Source of the DNA: Gnetum montanum
Lineage: Eukaryota; Streptophyta; Gnetopsida; Gnetales; Gnetaceae
Direction: 5' to 3'
DNA length: 64,000 bases
NCBI GenBank assembly: GCA_015680685.1
Contig: MNCI01030356.1
Span: forward strand, 170,159 to 234,158
How positions within the stretch are numbered: position 1 is the first letter of the stretch; every line of letters starts with the position of its first letter. Positions 20,865 through 32,769 of this stretch are shown here, piece after piece. The notes below the pieces were generated by a model. It saw nothing but the letters and a program-made list of their open reading frames with translations. It did no database searches and was not told the origin of the DNA. The translations under genes were made by a program, and so were the position numbers.

Positions 20865-23624
20865 ATGGTTCCTAAACCAGGACAATAGGGAGGACCCTCT
20901 CAAGGTGCATCCAAATGCCCAAGGATAGGTAGAGGCCAAGGACCTCTAGTGGAGCATGTAGAGCAGGAGGCATAATCATTCAGCATTCATCAAGAAACTT
21001 TAGTTACTGCACAATCTGGGCATGTAGAAGGTGGAGAAGGTAGGGCACCTGAATAGGGACAAAATCTCATGTTGTCTCTAGAATGCATTTAGGTGATTCA
21101 GGAAAGGTCCACATCAATTGCAATGATCGTGGAACTCAATTTTGGACCCTTTGCCAAATTTTCCCCTGAGTTAGTCAGAGATCAACTCAAAGGATCTCCA
21201 CTGTGGCTTGTTCTCTTAGAGAGTGGTGAATGGTATTTGGGGGAGACATACCAATTTTTGCATAATAAAGAAGAAGGCACCATCATTGACATTGGTGGGA
21301 TTTTAATTGATTTCTTTGCTAGGGCCATTTTGGAAGTTCTAAACCTTTCAAATACAAGGCCCAAGGTTGCTCATCTGTCCACTCGCTCCAATGTTGATGC
21401 ATGAAAAACATGGTTAAAGAGGGAGTACGACAGGGAGGACAATACATATGGGGAGCTCACTCTTGAAGAGAGAATCTATTTCAAAATTAGCACTTATCAC
21501 ATCTTCCTAATAAGATTACTAAATAGGATTTCCACCTATGCGGCTAGAGGAAGCACAATCTTGATGGACAAGGTTGATGCCACTCTACCCCATCTATATC
21601 TCACAAAAATATTGAGGTGGTTTGAAGAACATAAGATGGGGAAGTTTGCATTGCCTTGCCCCTTTCTAATCAAAAAGTTGTGTCAGCATGCTAGAATTCT
21701 AGGGTACACTAATGAAGTCCCTAGAAAATCTCAAAATGCCTCCTATGCTAAAGTATTAAAGCCACTAGCACTAAGGAAAGATTCTAGTGAAACACTAGAG
21801 CCTAAGCAAGAGTAGATGGTTGGGCCCACTACACCTCAAATAGTAGGGCCTAGCCAACTTTTGGACATGAGGCCCAATCAATAGCAAGAAGCAGGGCCCA
21901 GCATGCATCCCATAGGCTAGCAAGACCAATCACCACCACCGCTATAGGATTATCAATTATCGATGAGCCATATCAAGGCCATCGCAAAAATGGTTAGTTG
22001 GGAAAGTCATGATGAGGCTAATCTCTTCAAGATAATTGATGATTTCATACAACCCAAAATCTCAATTGATTATGCATGGGGCACCATTTCTATACAAATA
22101 GAAGGAGGGGAATCACATTGGTCACAACAAATCTTTGGAAATGCTACATCTTTTTAAGTGCAATTAGAAATAGGTGAAGGTGTCACAATAGTGGTCATGT
22201 AGCATTGGGATGCAACTGGAGAAGTAGAAGTGGTTGTAGACCACATCAAAGAATCATTCAATGTCCTTGTTGTACCATCGATAGATCTGATAGGAGCACC
22301 TGATGCTCAAGTTCTAGCCAGCTCCTCAATGACTTTTGTAAATAGGACTGGCACCCTTGTTTGACATTCCTCAAGATGTCATAGCAGCATAATCAAACCT
22401 CATTTCCACAAAAAGAAAGCTAGTTATGGTTGAGGTTAGGGCTAAACATGCAGAAGATGAGTTGAGAAGACTTCAAGAGAAGTTTGTTGCCTTGCAAGCT
22501 ACACAGTGGGATTTGTCCCAACTTTTCCCAACTGACTAGCTAGAGTCATTTCGGATGAAGTAACTGAATAAATTATTAGAAGAGAATAAAAGGATGGTGA
22601 GAGAGAAAGAGAAGGTTGATTAGGATGCTTCGAAGGCACAAGCCCAAACATATGCACATGCTAAAGCACTCAAGGCCTTACAAGAAGAAAATAAATTCCT
22701 TGCTGCTGAGAATCTTCGGTTGACCATAATTGAAAAATAAAAGAATGTTCTTGAGGAGAATTTCTAGCAAATGTGAGAACAATTAATAAGGATCAACCAA
22801 GACATGAATTGCTTAGCTAGTGAAAATAGGACCTTCTCAATGGAGTAGGGGCCATCTATCAGAAGATGACCATTGAAATAAGCACATGGCAAAATGAGGC
22901 TAAGTGACATGAGAAGCTAAAAGAACATTTTCAGGACTAAGTGGGGATGTACAAGCAGATCATTGAAAAAGAAATTCATATGGCTAAGACCCATATCAAT
23001 GCTTTCAGTTCTCAAAACACTGACAGGTGGGTCATACTAGACACCTACGCCTTCATCCACCAAGTAGAACTAAAAAGCTGGGACCTACAGATCCAGGATC
23101 TCATTGAATACATGGAGTTGGCAAACCTGCGGTATGCTAACTTAGCCATGTTAACAGCAGAACACCCAAGGATAGAGTTGGAGAAGCACGTAGCTGCCAC
23201 CTACACCAAATATGAAGTAGAATTTACTGAACATAAACAGACATTGCAAAAATTGGAGGTAGCAAATCCTAAGTTAGAGGTGGCCAAAGCCAGCTACCAA
23301 GGTTAGAAAGATGTTGTAGAAGATTTGGCTTGATGGCTCATGAATTATCAAGAATGTAGAGACAAAGCCAGAGCCTACGAAGAGGAACAGTGGTTATTTG
23401 TAGCTTGGTACATCAAAGCCAATTAGATGTTTCTGTAACTACTGTGTCCATAAGAGGTGCTGACCCCATCAAATATTGGAACATTAGCATAGATGTCACA
23501 TGATCCCTGAATCGACGAAGAAAAGCTTCAGGTGCTCCTTTAGAGATATTCATTTCCAAAGCCTGGAGCACAAAATAAAGGGAAAAGGCCCATGGAGGAG
23601 TTGGCACCACCAGGAACCACATGA
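20865..23624 (+). pseudogene. ORF-X of element B (920 codons)
   Basis: ATG 20865 to TGA 23622-23624 is a single frame without frameshift, broken by scattered nonsense codons. The N-terminus MVPKPGQ...CPRIGRGQG matches A and C. LNFGPF...GEWYLGETY lies at residues about 90-129, matching A at about 100-141. The region about 130-310 aligns with the globular region of A in part (YHIFLIRLLNR for YHLNPM). Residues about 510-815 are Glu/Lys/Leu/Ala-rich coiled coil, with ELANLRYANLAMLTAEHPR almost identical to A. The tail has LLCP*EVLTPSNIG for LPCPWEVP. The acceptor before the ATG is mutated (acaa, against atag in C). Function is unknown; two separate copies with the same frame show that it was once a real protein. 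Confidence 0.75.
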
Positions 23625-23801
23625 GTTCCAAAAATTTTATCTTTTGTATTACATGTTGGTGTCTTAATTTTATTTTTTTTAATTCCACACTATAGCATGA
23701 AATAATTCCTATTTAGTCTATAATCCCATACCTATCCACTATGTAATCAAATGAACTCGTTCTCATTTTGATTGTTTGACTCGAGGATGAGTTGTTATTC
23801 A

Positions 23802-23813
23802 GTCGTGGGGGTA
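23802..23813 (+). other. Polypurine tract of element B
   Basis: gtcgtgggggta directly precedes TGATGAA of the 3' LTR. Confidence 0.85.
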
Positions 23814-24661
23814 TGATGAATCATGGTTTGCCAAGCCCCGATATTAGATACTTGATATTAGGTACGCAATATCATAGCTTGGATAATAATATCAAATACA
23901 CGATATCGTGATTCCTGTGTCGGCCTATAAATATAGCACTCAGGTGCATAGGAAAGGGAGCCTTGGTAAGTTGTAGGATCGAGTCTTTTTATCAGTTCGT
24001 AGTTTTTGGTTCTTTCCCAAGTGCATGCATGTAGTGTGATGCTTGTAATTGTATAGAACCTTTGTTCAAGTGTGATGTACTTGGACATGCACATAATCAG
24101 CAATAAAGATCGAGATTACTCTATCATTGCAACATTCACTTAGGTTTTAATTGTTAATTATTATTTATTATTTTCTTAGTTAATATTTCTTTATCATAAT
24201 TTACTATTCCTGTTATTAATGCAGAATGAGTACGTCTTAATCATGAACATTTAAAGTGTAACTACTTGGTAACCTAGTAGTGTATCTAGTAGTGCTCAAG
24301 TAATGTGCGCTTGATAACCCCATAAGTAGTACATGAGGTCCAAGATGCATATAGATGATTAAGGATGGATGGTCATTGCACTTAGGATAGCTTAAATTTT
24401 ACTTCATATCACTTATTAGCTTAATCAAGATTATTTCTCATTGTCTCTAGGAGTAGCCTAGTTCTAGAAATCACATCATACACCTCACTCTGGACTAAAC
24501 GATACGTGACAAAGCAAATACTAGTCCAAGTGGGAAGACAGTGAACTATGATCAACATGTAACTATCTAGGTGCCACAACTAGTCTATTTGTAGAGTTCG
24601 GTCGGATCACGCATACACGCTCGTATTAGTATGGTTGAGTGTAGGGGTACCTTGCTCATCA
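23814..24661 (+). repeat. 3' LTR of element B
   Basis: Clearly paired with 14490-15338 throughout, with the same U3 ATATCG motifs, TATA box and AATAAA. It ends TGCTCATCA. A few small indels near the end remove part of the 'ctcgctgctcatca' terminus. Confidence 0.92.
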
Positions 24662-25319
24662 ACAACTAAAAGAAACTATATGTAAAACCCTCATGCTCAA
24701 GTTGTATTATCAAATTAAATTTTTATTAAGTATAGATACTTATGAATTAAGTTCAAGTTATTTAATGAGATAAGAAGAGGTACATGTGGAATCATCCTAA
24801 GATGAAAAACTCATACTTCCAAAATCAAGTTTATAGAGATATTAAAAACTTAGAGTTTGAATCTAGCTTGGGACATTTCTAATAAATCATAATATTGGCC
24901 ATGAAAATGCAAGTTAATTTTTATTCTAAGAGCATAGTTCCTATCATGAAAAATTGAGCAAGGTGAATCAAGGTTATTGCACTTGTAGTCTATAAAGAAG
25001 AGGATTTTTCTTATATTATCAAAACTTGCAAACTTGATAAAAGTAGAAAAGTTTCCTAATCTTATAACATCTCTTTCCTTGTGATAGCAAAATAACTTGA
25101 TTTTGTGGTTAGAAACCTGGTTATATGAAATTTTTGTACATTTAAAAGCTTAAACCACACGAGGTGACAACCCATAATAATGGGAGGGTAGCTAAGTGGA
25201 ATTGATCTTGAGGAAAAGACATAGTCAAATAAGTTTTTATAGCTCATTGAATACAAATTATCGTAAGGATGTGAACACATCTAGATTCTCTATTTGTAGA
25301 ACAAAAAATCAATTGATAA
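24662..25319. other. AT-rich stretch, nothing recognised
   Basis: Short random open frames only. No similarity to the other elements in the window. Confidence 0.3.
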
Positions 25320-27070
25320 AGAAAAAATGCCATTACAACTCACTATTAGAACCAATTCTAGGTTCTAGAAAGCTTCTCACCATGTAGGATCAAGAGCTAA
25401 GCTTATATCTTTCAGATTCAAAGATTCATGATCAAGCCACAACATAGGTTATGATTAAAAGCTAGTCTTACCTAAAGGATAGGATCAAATAAGCTTCAAA
25501 ATTTTAATTGATCTAGATTATTAGCATTATGTAAAGAATCTCAAGGAAGCAATCATGTGTTGAATAAAATTTTAATCTATCTTAGCATAAGTGAGAATTG
25601 ATGGAGTTTGAAGAAGGAGAGCTCTTAAAAAAGTTCTTAAAAACCACTTCATAGAATGAAAAATTAATTCTACAAGTTTGATTCTATGAAGAAGCTTGGT
25701 TGACATATAATCTTGATAAAAAATCAATCCTATTCTCTTTTGAACATGAATCCTAAGATTAAGCTATAGTGCAAGTTATGGTTAAGAGTAAATTTTACCT
25801 ATAGATAAAAGTTCAATGAGCTTAAAATCTAAATTCATTAATATTAGAATAAAAAGCTAAAAGAAATAGATACACACTCAATGAAATTTTAATCTATCTA
25901 AGCGACTAACATCTAGTAAGGCTAAAAAATGAAGAGATTTTGGTAAATCTATCTAGAACCACTTTGTAGAATAAAAAACTAGTTCTACAAGCTTGGTACT
26001 ATGAAGGAGCTAAATTGACACATAGCTATGACTCACTATAATACCGTGAAGCTTGTAAAACCAAAACTTGATTCTAAAAGAGTTTACAAATTTAGTTCTA
26101 TAAGGAAGCTTCGGTTGCAACCCAAAAAAACAACTAATGAGCTCGTAGAACCAAAAATTGGTTCTACAAATGAGTGAAAAAAATGATTCTAATAGCTTAG
26201 TGAACCCTATATTATCAATGTTACTGAAAAAGAAAGCTAAATATTAGTTCTAGTATGTTTTCCTTTTATAGATTGATATCTCAACATCTAAAAAGTTCAT
26301 GAGGGTCATAATTTGTTTTTTTTCTAAAAGAAGAAATATGAAGATTTGAGCTTGTAGTACCAAAATATGATTCTAAAGGGGTTTTCAGTTTGGTTCTATT
26401 AAAAAGATCAAGACCTGCAATTATGCTCTTTGATAAAAAGATTTAATGAATAGATCAAGGCTCACCACATTAACTATCACTAGCTAAACATAGAAGAAGC
26501 TTGTAGAACCAAAAATTGCATTTACAAGTTTGGTTTTACAAGAAATATAGTGTCTATCCTAAGAAAAGTTAGATTATTGTTAATATTCAACACATCATCA
26601 AAAGCTTGTAGAATTGAAAAGTGGTTTTAAAATAAAAGCTTAAATTTAGTTCTACAAGAAGATTAGGACACATAAGGTATAGAGTACGAGTAAAGAATCA
26701 CATAAAAATTAGCCATTACAAATAAAAGAAATTCAATAAATTGGGTGAGTTCTAGAAGAGTCACATTTTCATAAAAATCTCATTGAACTAGACAGTGGTT
26801 CTAAGGAAAAACTCAATTTTGATTCGACTTAAGAAGGTTGTAATGCTACATCAACATATGATCCACGATGAAAATGGAGCAATGTGTAGAAGTAAAATAT
26901 GGTTCTAAAGAAAAAGTTATGTTAGAAGAACCTCTTTATGCAAAAAGCGACTAAAACCAAAAATGATTCTAGAGCTTAATTGAAGATAGTAATAACATGT
27001 TAGTAAGATCCTAAATATGATTCTAAAGGGAACATTGAATTTGGTTCCACAAGAAATCAAGTGGTCTCAT
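25320..27070. repeat. Degenerate interspersed repeat with hairpin units
   Basis: A motif close to gtagaaccaaaa(n)ttggttcta, often followed by a second copy with tttggttctacaagaag, recurs about ten times at irregular spacing of about 50-210 bp. Copies begin near 25345, 25980, 26055, 26145, 26355, 26503, 26608, 26790, 26883, 26953 and 27005. The copy at 26145-26167 is a perfect inverted repeat (arms gtagaaccaa and ttggttctac, 3-base loop). No reading frame crosses it. Origin is unknown: a decayed satellite or a hairpin-forming array. Confidence 0.5.
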
Positions 27071-27282
27071 AAGAGTTCAAAAAAATATTATTAAACATGA
27101 TTGAGCTTAACTCTTAGGAAAATCTTAACACCAATTTAACAACAATTTAGGATAAGTTCAATTCTAATTTGAATCTCAAATTGATGAAACTATGTCAACT
27201 TTTACATTAACTTTTAAAAGCCCATAGACTTGATCATTACATTTAGGATTTGAATTCAAGTAATTAGAAAGTGTAGCTATGT

Positions 27283-27355
27283 AATTAAACATGCTTGAGG
27301 TGGAGTAGTACTGGGATGGGTGACCTCTTTGGAAGGTCTAGTTCTACACTCTCAT
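27283..27355 (+). pseudogene. 5S-rRNA-derived fragment (3' half)
   Basis: atgcttgaggtggagtag, then tactgggatgggtgacct and a diverged gaaggtctagttctacact, match the 3' half of plant 5S rRNA (GCTTGGGCGAGAGTAGTACT, GGATGGGTGACCTCCTGGGA, AGTCCTCGTGTTGCACC). Only the 3' half is present and it is mutated. It could come from a Cassandra-type element, which carries 5S sequence in its LTR, from a 5S-derived SINE, or from a stray 5S copy. No LTR boundaries are visible. Confidence 0.65.
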
Positions 27356-27399
27356 TTATTGGCCAGTTCCACTACCTATAATCAATCCTCTAATCATAT

Positions 27400-27935
27400 G
27401 GCAAAATTGATAAAGATATTAGAAATAGAATTAAGGAAGGATGGTTAAATTAATTTCCATAAAATTAAAGAAAAAATTTTATAAGATAACAATTAGGCAT
27501 GCTATCTTCTATGGTGATGAATGTTGGATAGTACAAAAAGAGGCATGAACAACAAATTCGTATGGCAGAAATGCAAATGCTTTGATGGATGTTAAATGTT
27601 ACTAGAAGAGCTAAAATACATAATAAAAACATTAGAGGAAGACTTGGAGTAGTTTCTATTTAAAATAAGCTAAAATAATGACATCTTAAATGGTTTGAAC
27701 ATGTGCAAAGAAGATCAAATAATGAACCTATAAACAAAGATTCTATATCACTATTCTAGGAAAGCCATGACAAGAAATACCAACAAAAACATATGAAAAA
27801 TAATTGAAGATGATTTGAAGAAACTAAAAATAAAAAAAGATCTAGATGTTCATAGAGGTTGATGATGAAAAATCACTCATGTAGTTGACCCTATTTTGTT
27901 GGGATAAGGATAGGATGATGATAAGATAGGGTAGT
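27400..27935 (+). mobile_element. RTE-type LINE 3' end, decayed
   Basis: Broken frames contain YGDECWIV, then an NANALMDV segment for the usual 'EMRMLRWM', R-GRLGVVSI-like and LKWFEHVQRRSN. These match the conserved C-terminal block of plant RTE LINEs ('YGsECW...MRMLRWMcG.TR...IRn..i...vgVapI..Km.e.rLrWfGHV.RR'). The end, ccctattttgttgggataag followed by gatgatgata, matches the typical RTE 3' end and its short simple-repeat tail. 5' truncated, as is usual for LINEs. Confidence 0.7.
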
Positions 27936-28172
27936 CCAAGAAATTTAAGAAACTATAGGACTCTTAAACAAGTTGCCTTGATTAACTCAAATAATTTGGC
28001 CTAACAAAAGCATAGGAAAAAGTTTACTAAATGTGAATATAGTTATTAAAGATATGCTTAAGACAATAGCTATGTTAATCTCAAAGAGCTAATTTTAAAT
28101 TTTAATTTTTAAAAAGAATGGATCATGGAGATAAAGAATAAAAATAGAAGAAATTAAATAGAAAAAAGCTTT

Positions 28173-28455
28173 TTATGAGTAGGTTAAACAAAGAGCTCAT
28201 AATCTAGTCACAATTGCAATTGAAATAAAGGAAAACTTACCACAATTTAAGAGAGATTTTTTGGACAACATAATCATGGTAGTAGTTAAAGTAATGATGA
28301 AAATTAATGAGAAAAAGATGGAATTTGAGAAACCTTCCACAATATTAGGAGCTACATTGAAAGAGTTGGTTAATTCATTATCTAAGCAAGACATACATGA
28401 ATGGAGTTCTAAGAAAGTAATTCAAAAGTTGCACCAATCCGAACCTTGGCAATAA
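28173..28455 (+). pseudogene. Unidentified open stretch, possible gene relic
   Basis: A plus-strand frame stays open for about 90 codons to the stop at 28453. It reads VKQRAHNLVTIAIEIKENLP at its start and LGATLKELVNSLSKQDIHEW near its end. Composition is plausible for a helical protein. There is no ATG in a good position and no recognised domain, and the surrounding DNA is AT-rich and featureless. Confidence 0.2.
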
Positions 28456-30622
28456 TATTAATTTACAGTTACTAAAAGATTTCTTAGCAAGTATCTATTG
28501 AAGGTTAATTAATTAAAAAATCAAGATAACTTTTCATTCATTTTAGCAACTATTAAATAGTTTGTCACTATATGAAGAAACCATTAGGGTGATAATGTCA
28601 TAGGTTTTATTTATTTTCTGTAATTGATGTAACTACACAAGATAACCTATTAGAGAAGAGCTTGAGCCAAACCAATAGGAGGAGGAAATAAGAAGAAGTT
28701 TGAAGAAATTTGTGATCAACATTAATTTTCATTGGCATTTTAAATAAGGTTTTCTTTTTATTTAGCTTATCTGTTGCACTATTTTCAAGTATTTTATAGC
28801 TTAATCAATTACATAGCTAAATCATCACAAGTTTTAGAACAATAGCTAGTAGTTTTTGAATGAGCTATTTTCTCTACATGTAGAGGTTTAACTCATTTTC
28901 ACTATGCTTTTTCAATGAGATAGCTTTAAAAAGTTTCAAGTCTAAATAGAGATAGTGTGAAAAATTATTATTTTGAGCTTTAAATTTGAGCTAAGAATAA
29001 TAAATTATTTCCTTGAAGTCTCTACTCTGTATAACCCTTTTCTTGCAATTTGTTAATTAGGAAGGCATATTTATAAATAGCTAAAATTTATTAGATAGAA
29101 TTTTTCCTAAAGCTATTCTATTTACTCTTTAAATTATTGTGAAATTTATAACTCAATAATTGAAAGAGGTATCAAAGGTTAGACATTTAATTGGTAAAAC
29201 TATTCATTAGTTTTTTTTTAAATATTATCTTTGCTAAACTTATATAAAAACTTGATCATTAGCTTAAAATTCCAACTTAAGCTATTTGGAGGTATATATG
29301 CCTTGGTGGAGCTAGGAACCAGTGGCCACCAAAAACAAGTAAATCCCAAGTTGATCAAGATTGTCTTCTTTCATCAATAATGTTCTTCCTAGAGATCCAA
29401 CTAGGTTTAATGCACTTTAACCTCTTAAAAATTACATTAATTCAAATCTAACATGCTTTAAATTTACAATGGTACAGGACAATCTCTACTTTTAAATCCT
29501 TTTACTGTAGTGGGATCATTAGTAGTCGTAGTGGCATTAAAATTATGTTTTGGCATTAATATAGTTCCATCTTTAATGATGACATGTCATCGGCTTCGTT
29601 AATGTTATGGTTTTGATGACATCATGATCCATTTGGTTTTAATGTTAACTTAACAACTTGTCTTAAGCTAATGCTCCATTTCATTGACATCATGCTCCAT
29701 TTCAATGATTTTCATAATATTATTTGTCCTACCTATGCGTATTCATCTATGGATGTGGAAATACATGAGATATTTTTGAAATTAAGGACTATTAACCAAT
29801 GGAATCACTAATGTCATCATGGGATAGTTCTATTGATGTTACCATGGAACATCAATATGGGTATCATTGGAAAGTACACACACAATATGGGTATCATTGG
29901 AATCATCATGAAGAATGGCACGTGATGGTGTACTTAAATTGGAGAACTTCTTCCTTGAAAAATTCATATTCTTTTTTTTCTAAGTGTCATGTTGGAAATG
30001 GTTTCAACACCTTTGAGGATGCCTGAATAAAATATATACTATTCATATTTTTATAAGAAAATTTATGACATTTTTGGATATTAAATATTTAATAGGATAA
30101 TATGATATGATAGTAATGAGGTTATTCCAAGACTTGTTGGCATATTATTTTAGCAGTGAGGATGACTAAGATCTATCCTTTAGAGATCCCTAGATAAAAT
30201 TGTAAATATTTAATTTTTTGGAAAATTTATGGCATTTCTAGATTTTGTCACATTTTTGAATATGTAATTGGAAACTTTTGTCTAACCTATATCCTAAGAG
30301 ATTTGGCCCAATAATTTTATGATTCATGAAGAGGGAAATGAAATAACATTTCCTATTTGAGGGGTTCTTACTCCTACATTTTGATGTAGTAGCCCAAAGT
30401 AGCCAGGGAAACACTGGAAGAGGGACAGATGGACCCTGTGAACTTGAAAAATAATTTTTATATATTTTGTATTTTTGTAAAATATAAACCTTGTATACTT
30501 TTGGATATTTGAGTCATGTACTTATTTTTAAGAAAAAATAATAAAGTATGATAAATAAATAATTTTCATCTTTATCATTTAGTTCATGAAATTCTAGGGA
30601 TCATTTTTAATTTCAATGCATG
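28456..30622. other. AT-rich sequence left of element C
   Basis: No gene supported. It includes a short tandem repeat of atatgggtatcattgga (two copies near 29850-29900), a stretch with repeated gacatcatg(a/c)tccattt near 29620-29700, and the dispersed repeat fragment at about 30085-30200 shared with about 11370-11500. Confidence 0.3.
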
Positions 30623-31433
30623 TGATGAACCATGATTTTTCAGGCTCCCATATTGGACCCGCAATATCGGGTATGTGATATCGCGACCTGGCCAACCATA
30701 TCGTGCACAAGAAGGGGGAGTCAGAAGTTAGTGTTAGCATAGAGTATTTTTTGTTCATTTTTAGTTCATCTCAACTCTTTCCCCAGTGCATGCCCTTAGT
30801 GATGATTGTAATTATATGGTACCTTTATTCAAGTGTGATGTACTTGGACACACACATGATCGACAATAAAGATCGAGATACTCCATCATTACAGCATTCA
30901 CTTAATTTTAATTACTTACTTGTTATTGTTATTTATTGCTTTCTTAATTAATCTTTCTTTACCTTCCTTTACTATCACTGTTATTAAATGCAGAATGAGT
31001 ACGACTTAATCATGAGCATTTAAGTGTGACTACTTATTAACCCAGTAGCGTATCTAGGCGCACTTAAGTAATATATTCTTGGTAATCCCAAAAGTAGTAC
31101 ACGAGGTTCAAGATGTGCACAGATGATTAAGGATGGATGCTCGTTACACTTAGGCTAGCTTAGATCCTCTTCTCCCAATCCCTCTTAGCTTAAAACAAAG
31201 TTATTTTCCATTGCCTCTAGGAGTAGCACTAGCTTAGGATCACATCATACACCTCACTTTGGACTAAACCATACATGACAAAGCAAATACTAGTCCAGGT
31301 GGGAAGACAGCGAACTATGATCAATGTGTAACTATCTAGATACCACAACTAGCCCATTTACGGAGTTCGACCAGATCGTGCGTGAATGCTCATATTCATA
31401 TGGTTGAGTGTAAGGATACCTAGCCACTCATCA
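30623..31433 (+). repeat. 5' LTR of element C, core promoter deleted
   Basis: Begins TGATGAACCATG, ends ACTCATCA. Compared with the 3' LTR, about 70 bp are missing between catatcgtg (about 30703) and cacaagaaggg. The missing segment includes the TATA box, which is intact in the 3' LTR (cctataaataca). The U3 motif gcaatatcgggtatgtgata remains. Confidence 0.88.
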
Positions 31434-31434
31434 T

Positions 31435-31453
31435 TGGTGCTGTTGTCGAGGAC
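31435..31453 (+). other. Primer-binding site, tRNA-Asp type (element C)
   Basis: TGGtGCtGTTGtCGaGGAC, four changes from the tRNA-Asp complement, directly after the LTR. Confidence 0.75.
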
Positions 31454-31559
31454 AGTGTTAGTTATCTAGATTAGTTACATCATTCAAGATCGCTATAACG
31501 AAGCATTAACATTATATCTTTTAGAAAAGAGATTAATTACAAGTAATTCACACACAATT

Positions 31560-31822
31560 TGTAATAATTTCTCCATCACAAGACCATGCTAACGCTAGAA
31601 CTAGTGAGGAAATTCATTGGAGAACCAACAAATTATATGATGATGAAGATGAAGTTTGAAGTACTCAACCTTATGCAGGGATCCCTTATGTTCATGAATA
31701 CCCTAATGGTACTCAAGGATTCTCATCATCCAACTCTAACACCTCTAGTAAGGATGGGACATCTTGTAGAATGAGGGGGACTGTAAGGCTTGGGACCTTC
31801 TCAATAGTTAACAAGAATTTAT
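31560..31822 (+). pseudogene. gag of element C, N-terminal part before the element D insertion
   Basis: The reading matches the N-terminus of B gag (HWRTN, then a Ser/Thr-rich stretch and SKDGTS-like segment). The ATG used in B and E is ATT here. It continues at 41759 after element D. Confidence 0.7.
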
Positions 31823-31827
31823 CTGGG

Positions 31828-32637
31828 TGATGAATCATGATATTGCATCCGCGATATCATATCCAACCATGTGATGTCAAATACCCGATATCACAGCTTG
31901 TCTCCTTTCCTATAAATAAGAGGTGGCACCCATAGTTTCCACATTAGACAGTTAGTCCCTTAGCCAAAGTCTTGTCATTTCTTCCCCCAAGAGTTAGAAT
32001 TATTTCTATGTGCCCGCAGTAGGAGTCATAGAGTGAACAGATCTCTAGTTGAGCATTGTGTACCTAAGCATAGTTTTTGCATGGAAATAAAGATGAACTT
32101 TATGATAAACCTTGTAGCATACAGAATAGATTAATTAGTGTTAATTATCATTTAATTCTTTCCTAGTTGATTAATGATTTCTCTCACCCTACAACTCTCT
32201 TAGTTAAATACACTCAGTACAACCACTTTGAGCATGCGTGTAGCACTTGGTAACTCAGTGACGATTAGCGTTTGGTAATCCTAGTGGCATTGCACTAGTT
32301 CAGGATGTGTACGGCAAGTGGGAATGGATACTGGTGTTAGGAGTAATTAGAACTTAGTTAATGAGTAGTTAAATTAGATTAGTTACTTAGTTATCTCTCT
32401 CTCCCCCTCCTTACTAGCACAGGATATAAAACACATAAAAGCCATAAAAAACATTTTTCTCAATCTTACTTAATCATACAACCATGACATACAAGTAAGT
32501 TTGGGAAGACAATGATTAACCAACCCGTTATTGTTCCACAAAGATGCATAGGCACTTAGTCCATGGAATTCGACTGAACCATGCGTGAAATGCGTGTATT
32601 TGTATGGTTGAGCGTAGGGGTACCTCGCAGCTTATCA
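31828..32637 (+). repeat. 5' LTR of element D
   Basis: Begins TGATGAATCATG, ends GCTTATCA. U3 motifs cgcgatatcat and atacccgatatcac precede TATA box cctataaataag near 31909. AATAAA in gaaataaagatgaac near 32086. Confidence 0.92.
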
Positions 32638-32638
32638 T

Positions 32639-32657
32639 TGGTGCCATTACTGGGGAC
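32639..32657 (+). other. Primer-binding site, tRNA-Asp type (element D)
   Basis: TGGtGCCaTTaCtGGGGAC, four changes from the tRNA-Asp complement, directly after the 5' LTR. Confidence 0.8.
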
Positions 32658-32769
32658 TTAGTTGTTTATGTACTAAGTAGAACTTAGGATATCATTCACA
32701 TCATTGGAACAAACCATTAGGGTTGGTTAAGGAAAAGATACTAGTACATTGCACACTGAACAATACAAG

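Larger units (their letters stand above)
14490..24661 (+). mobile_element. Element B: non-autonomous Athila-like LTR retrotransposon with gag and ORF-X, no pol
   Basis: LTRs of 849 and 848 bp flank a tRNA-Asp-type primer site, a gag gene, a non-coding region with the conserved stem-loop motif and an internal U3-like promoter, a 920-codon ORF-X, and a polypurine tract. No protease, RT or integrase sequence is present. A minus-strand solo LTR (17688-18634) has landed in the end of gag. The flanks are aaaat and acaac, only 3 of 5 matching, so a TSD is not convincing. The layout matches element C and, as far as preserved, element E. Confidence 0.9.

Noticed and set aside
25320-27070. A CRISPR-like array
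   Set aside because: Repeats are degenerate, unevenly spaced and in plant nuclear DNA; there are no spacers of constant size and no associated genes.
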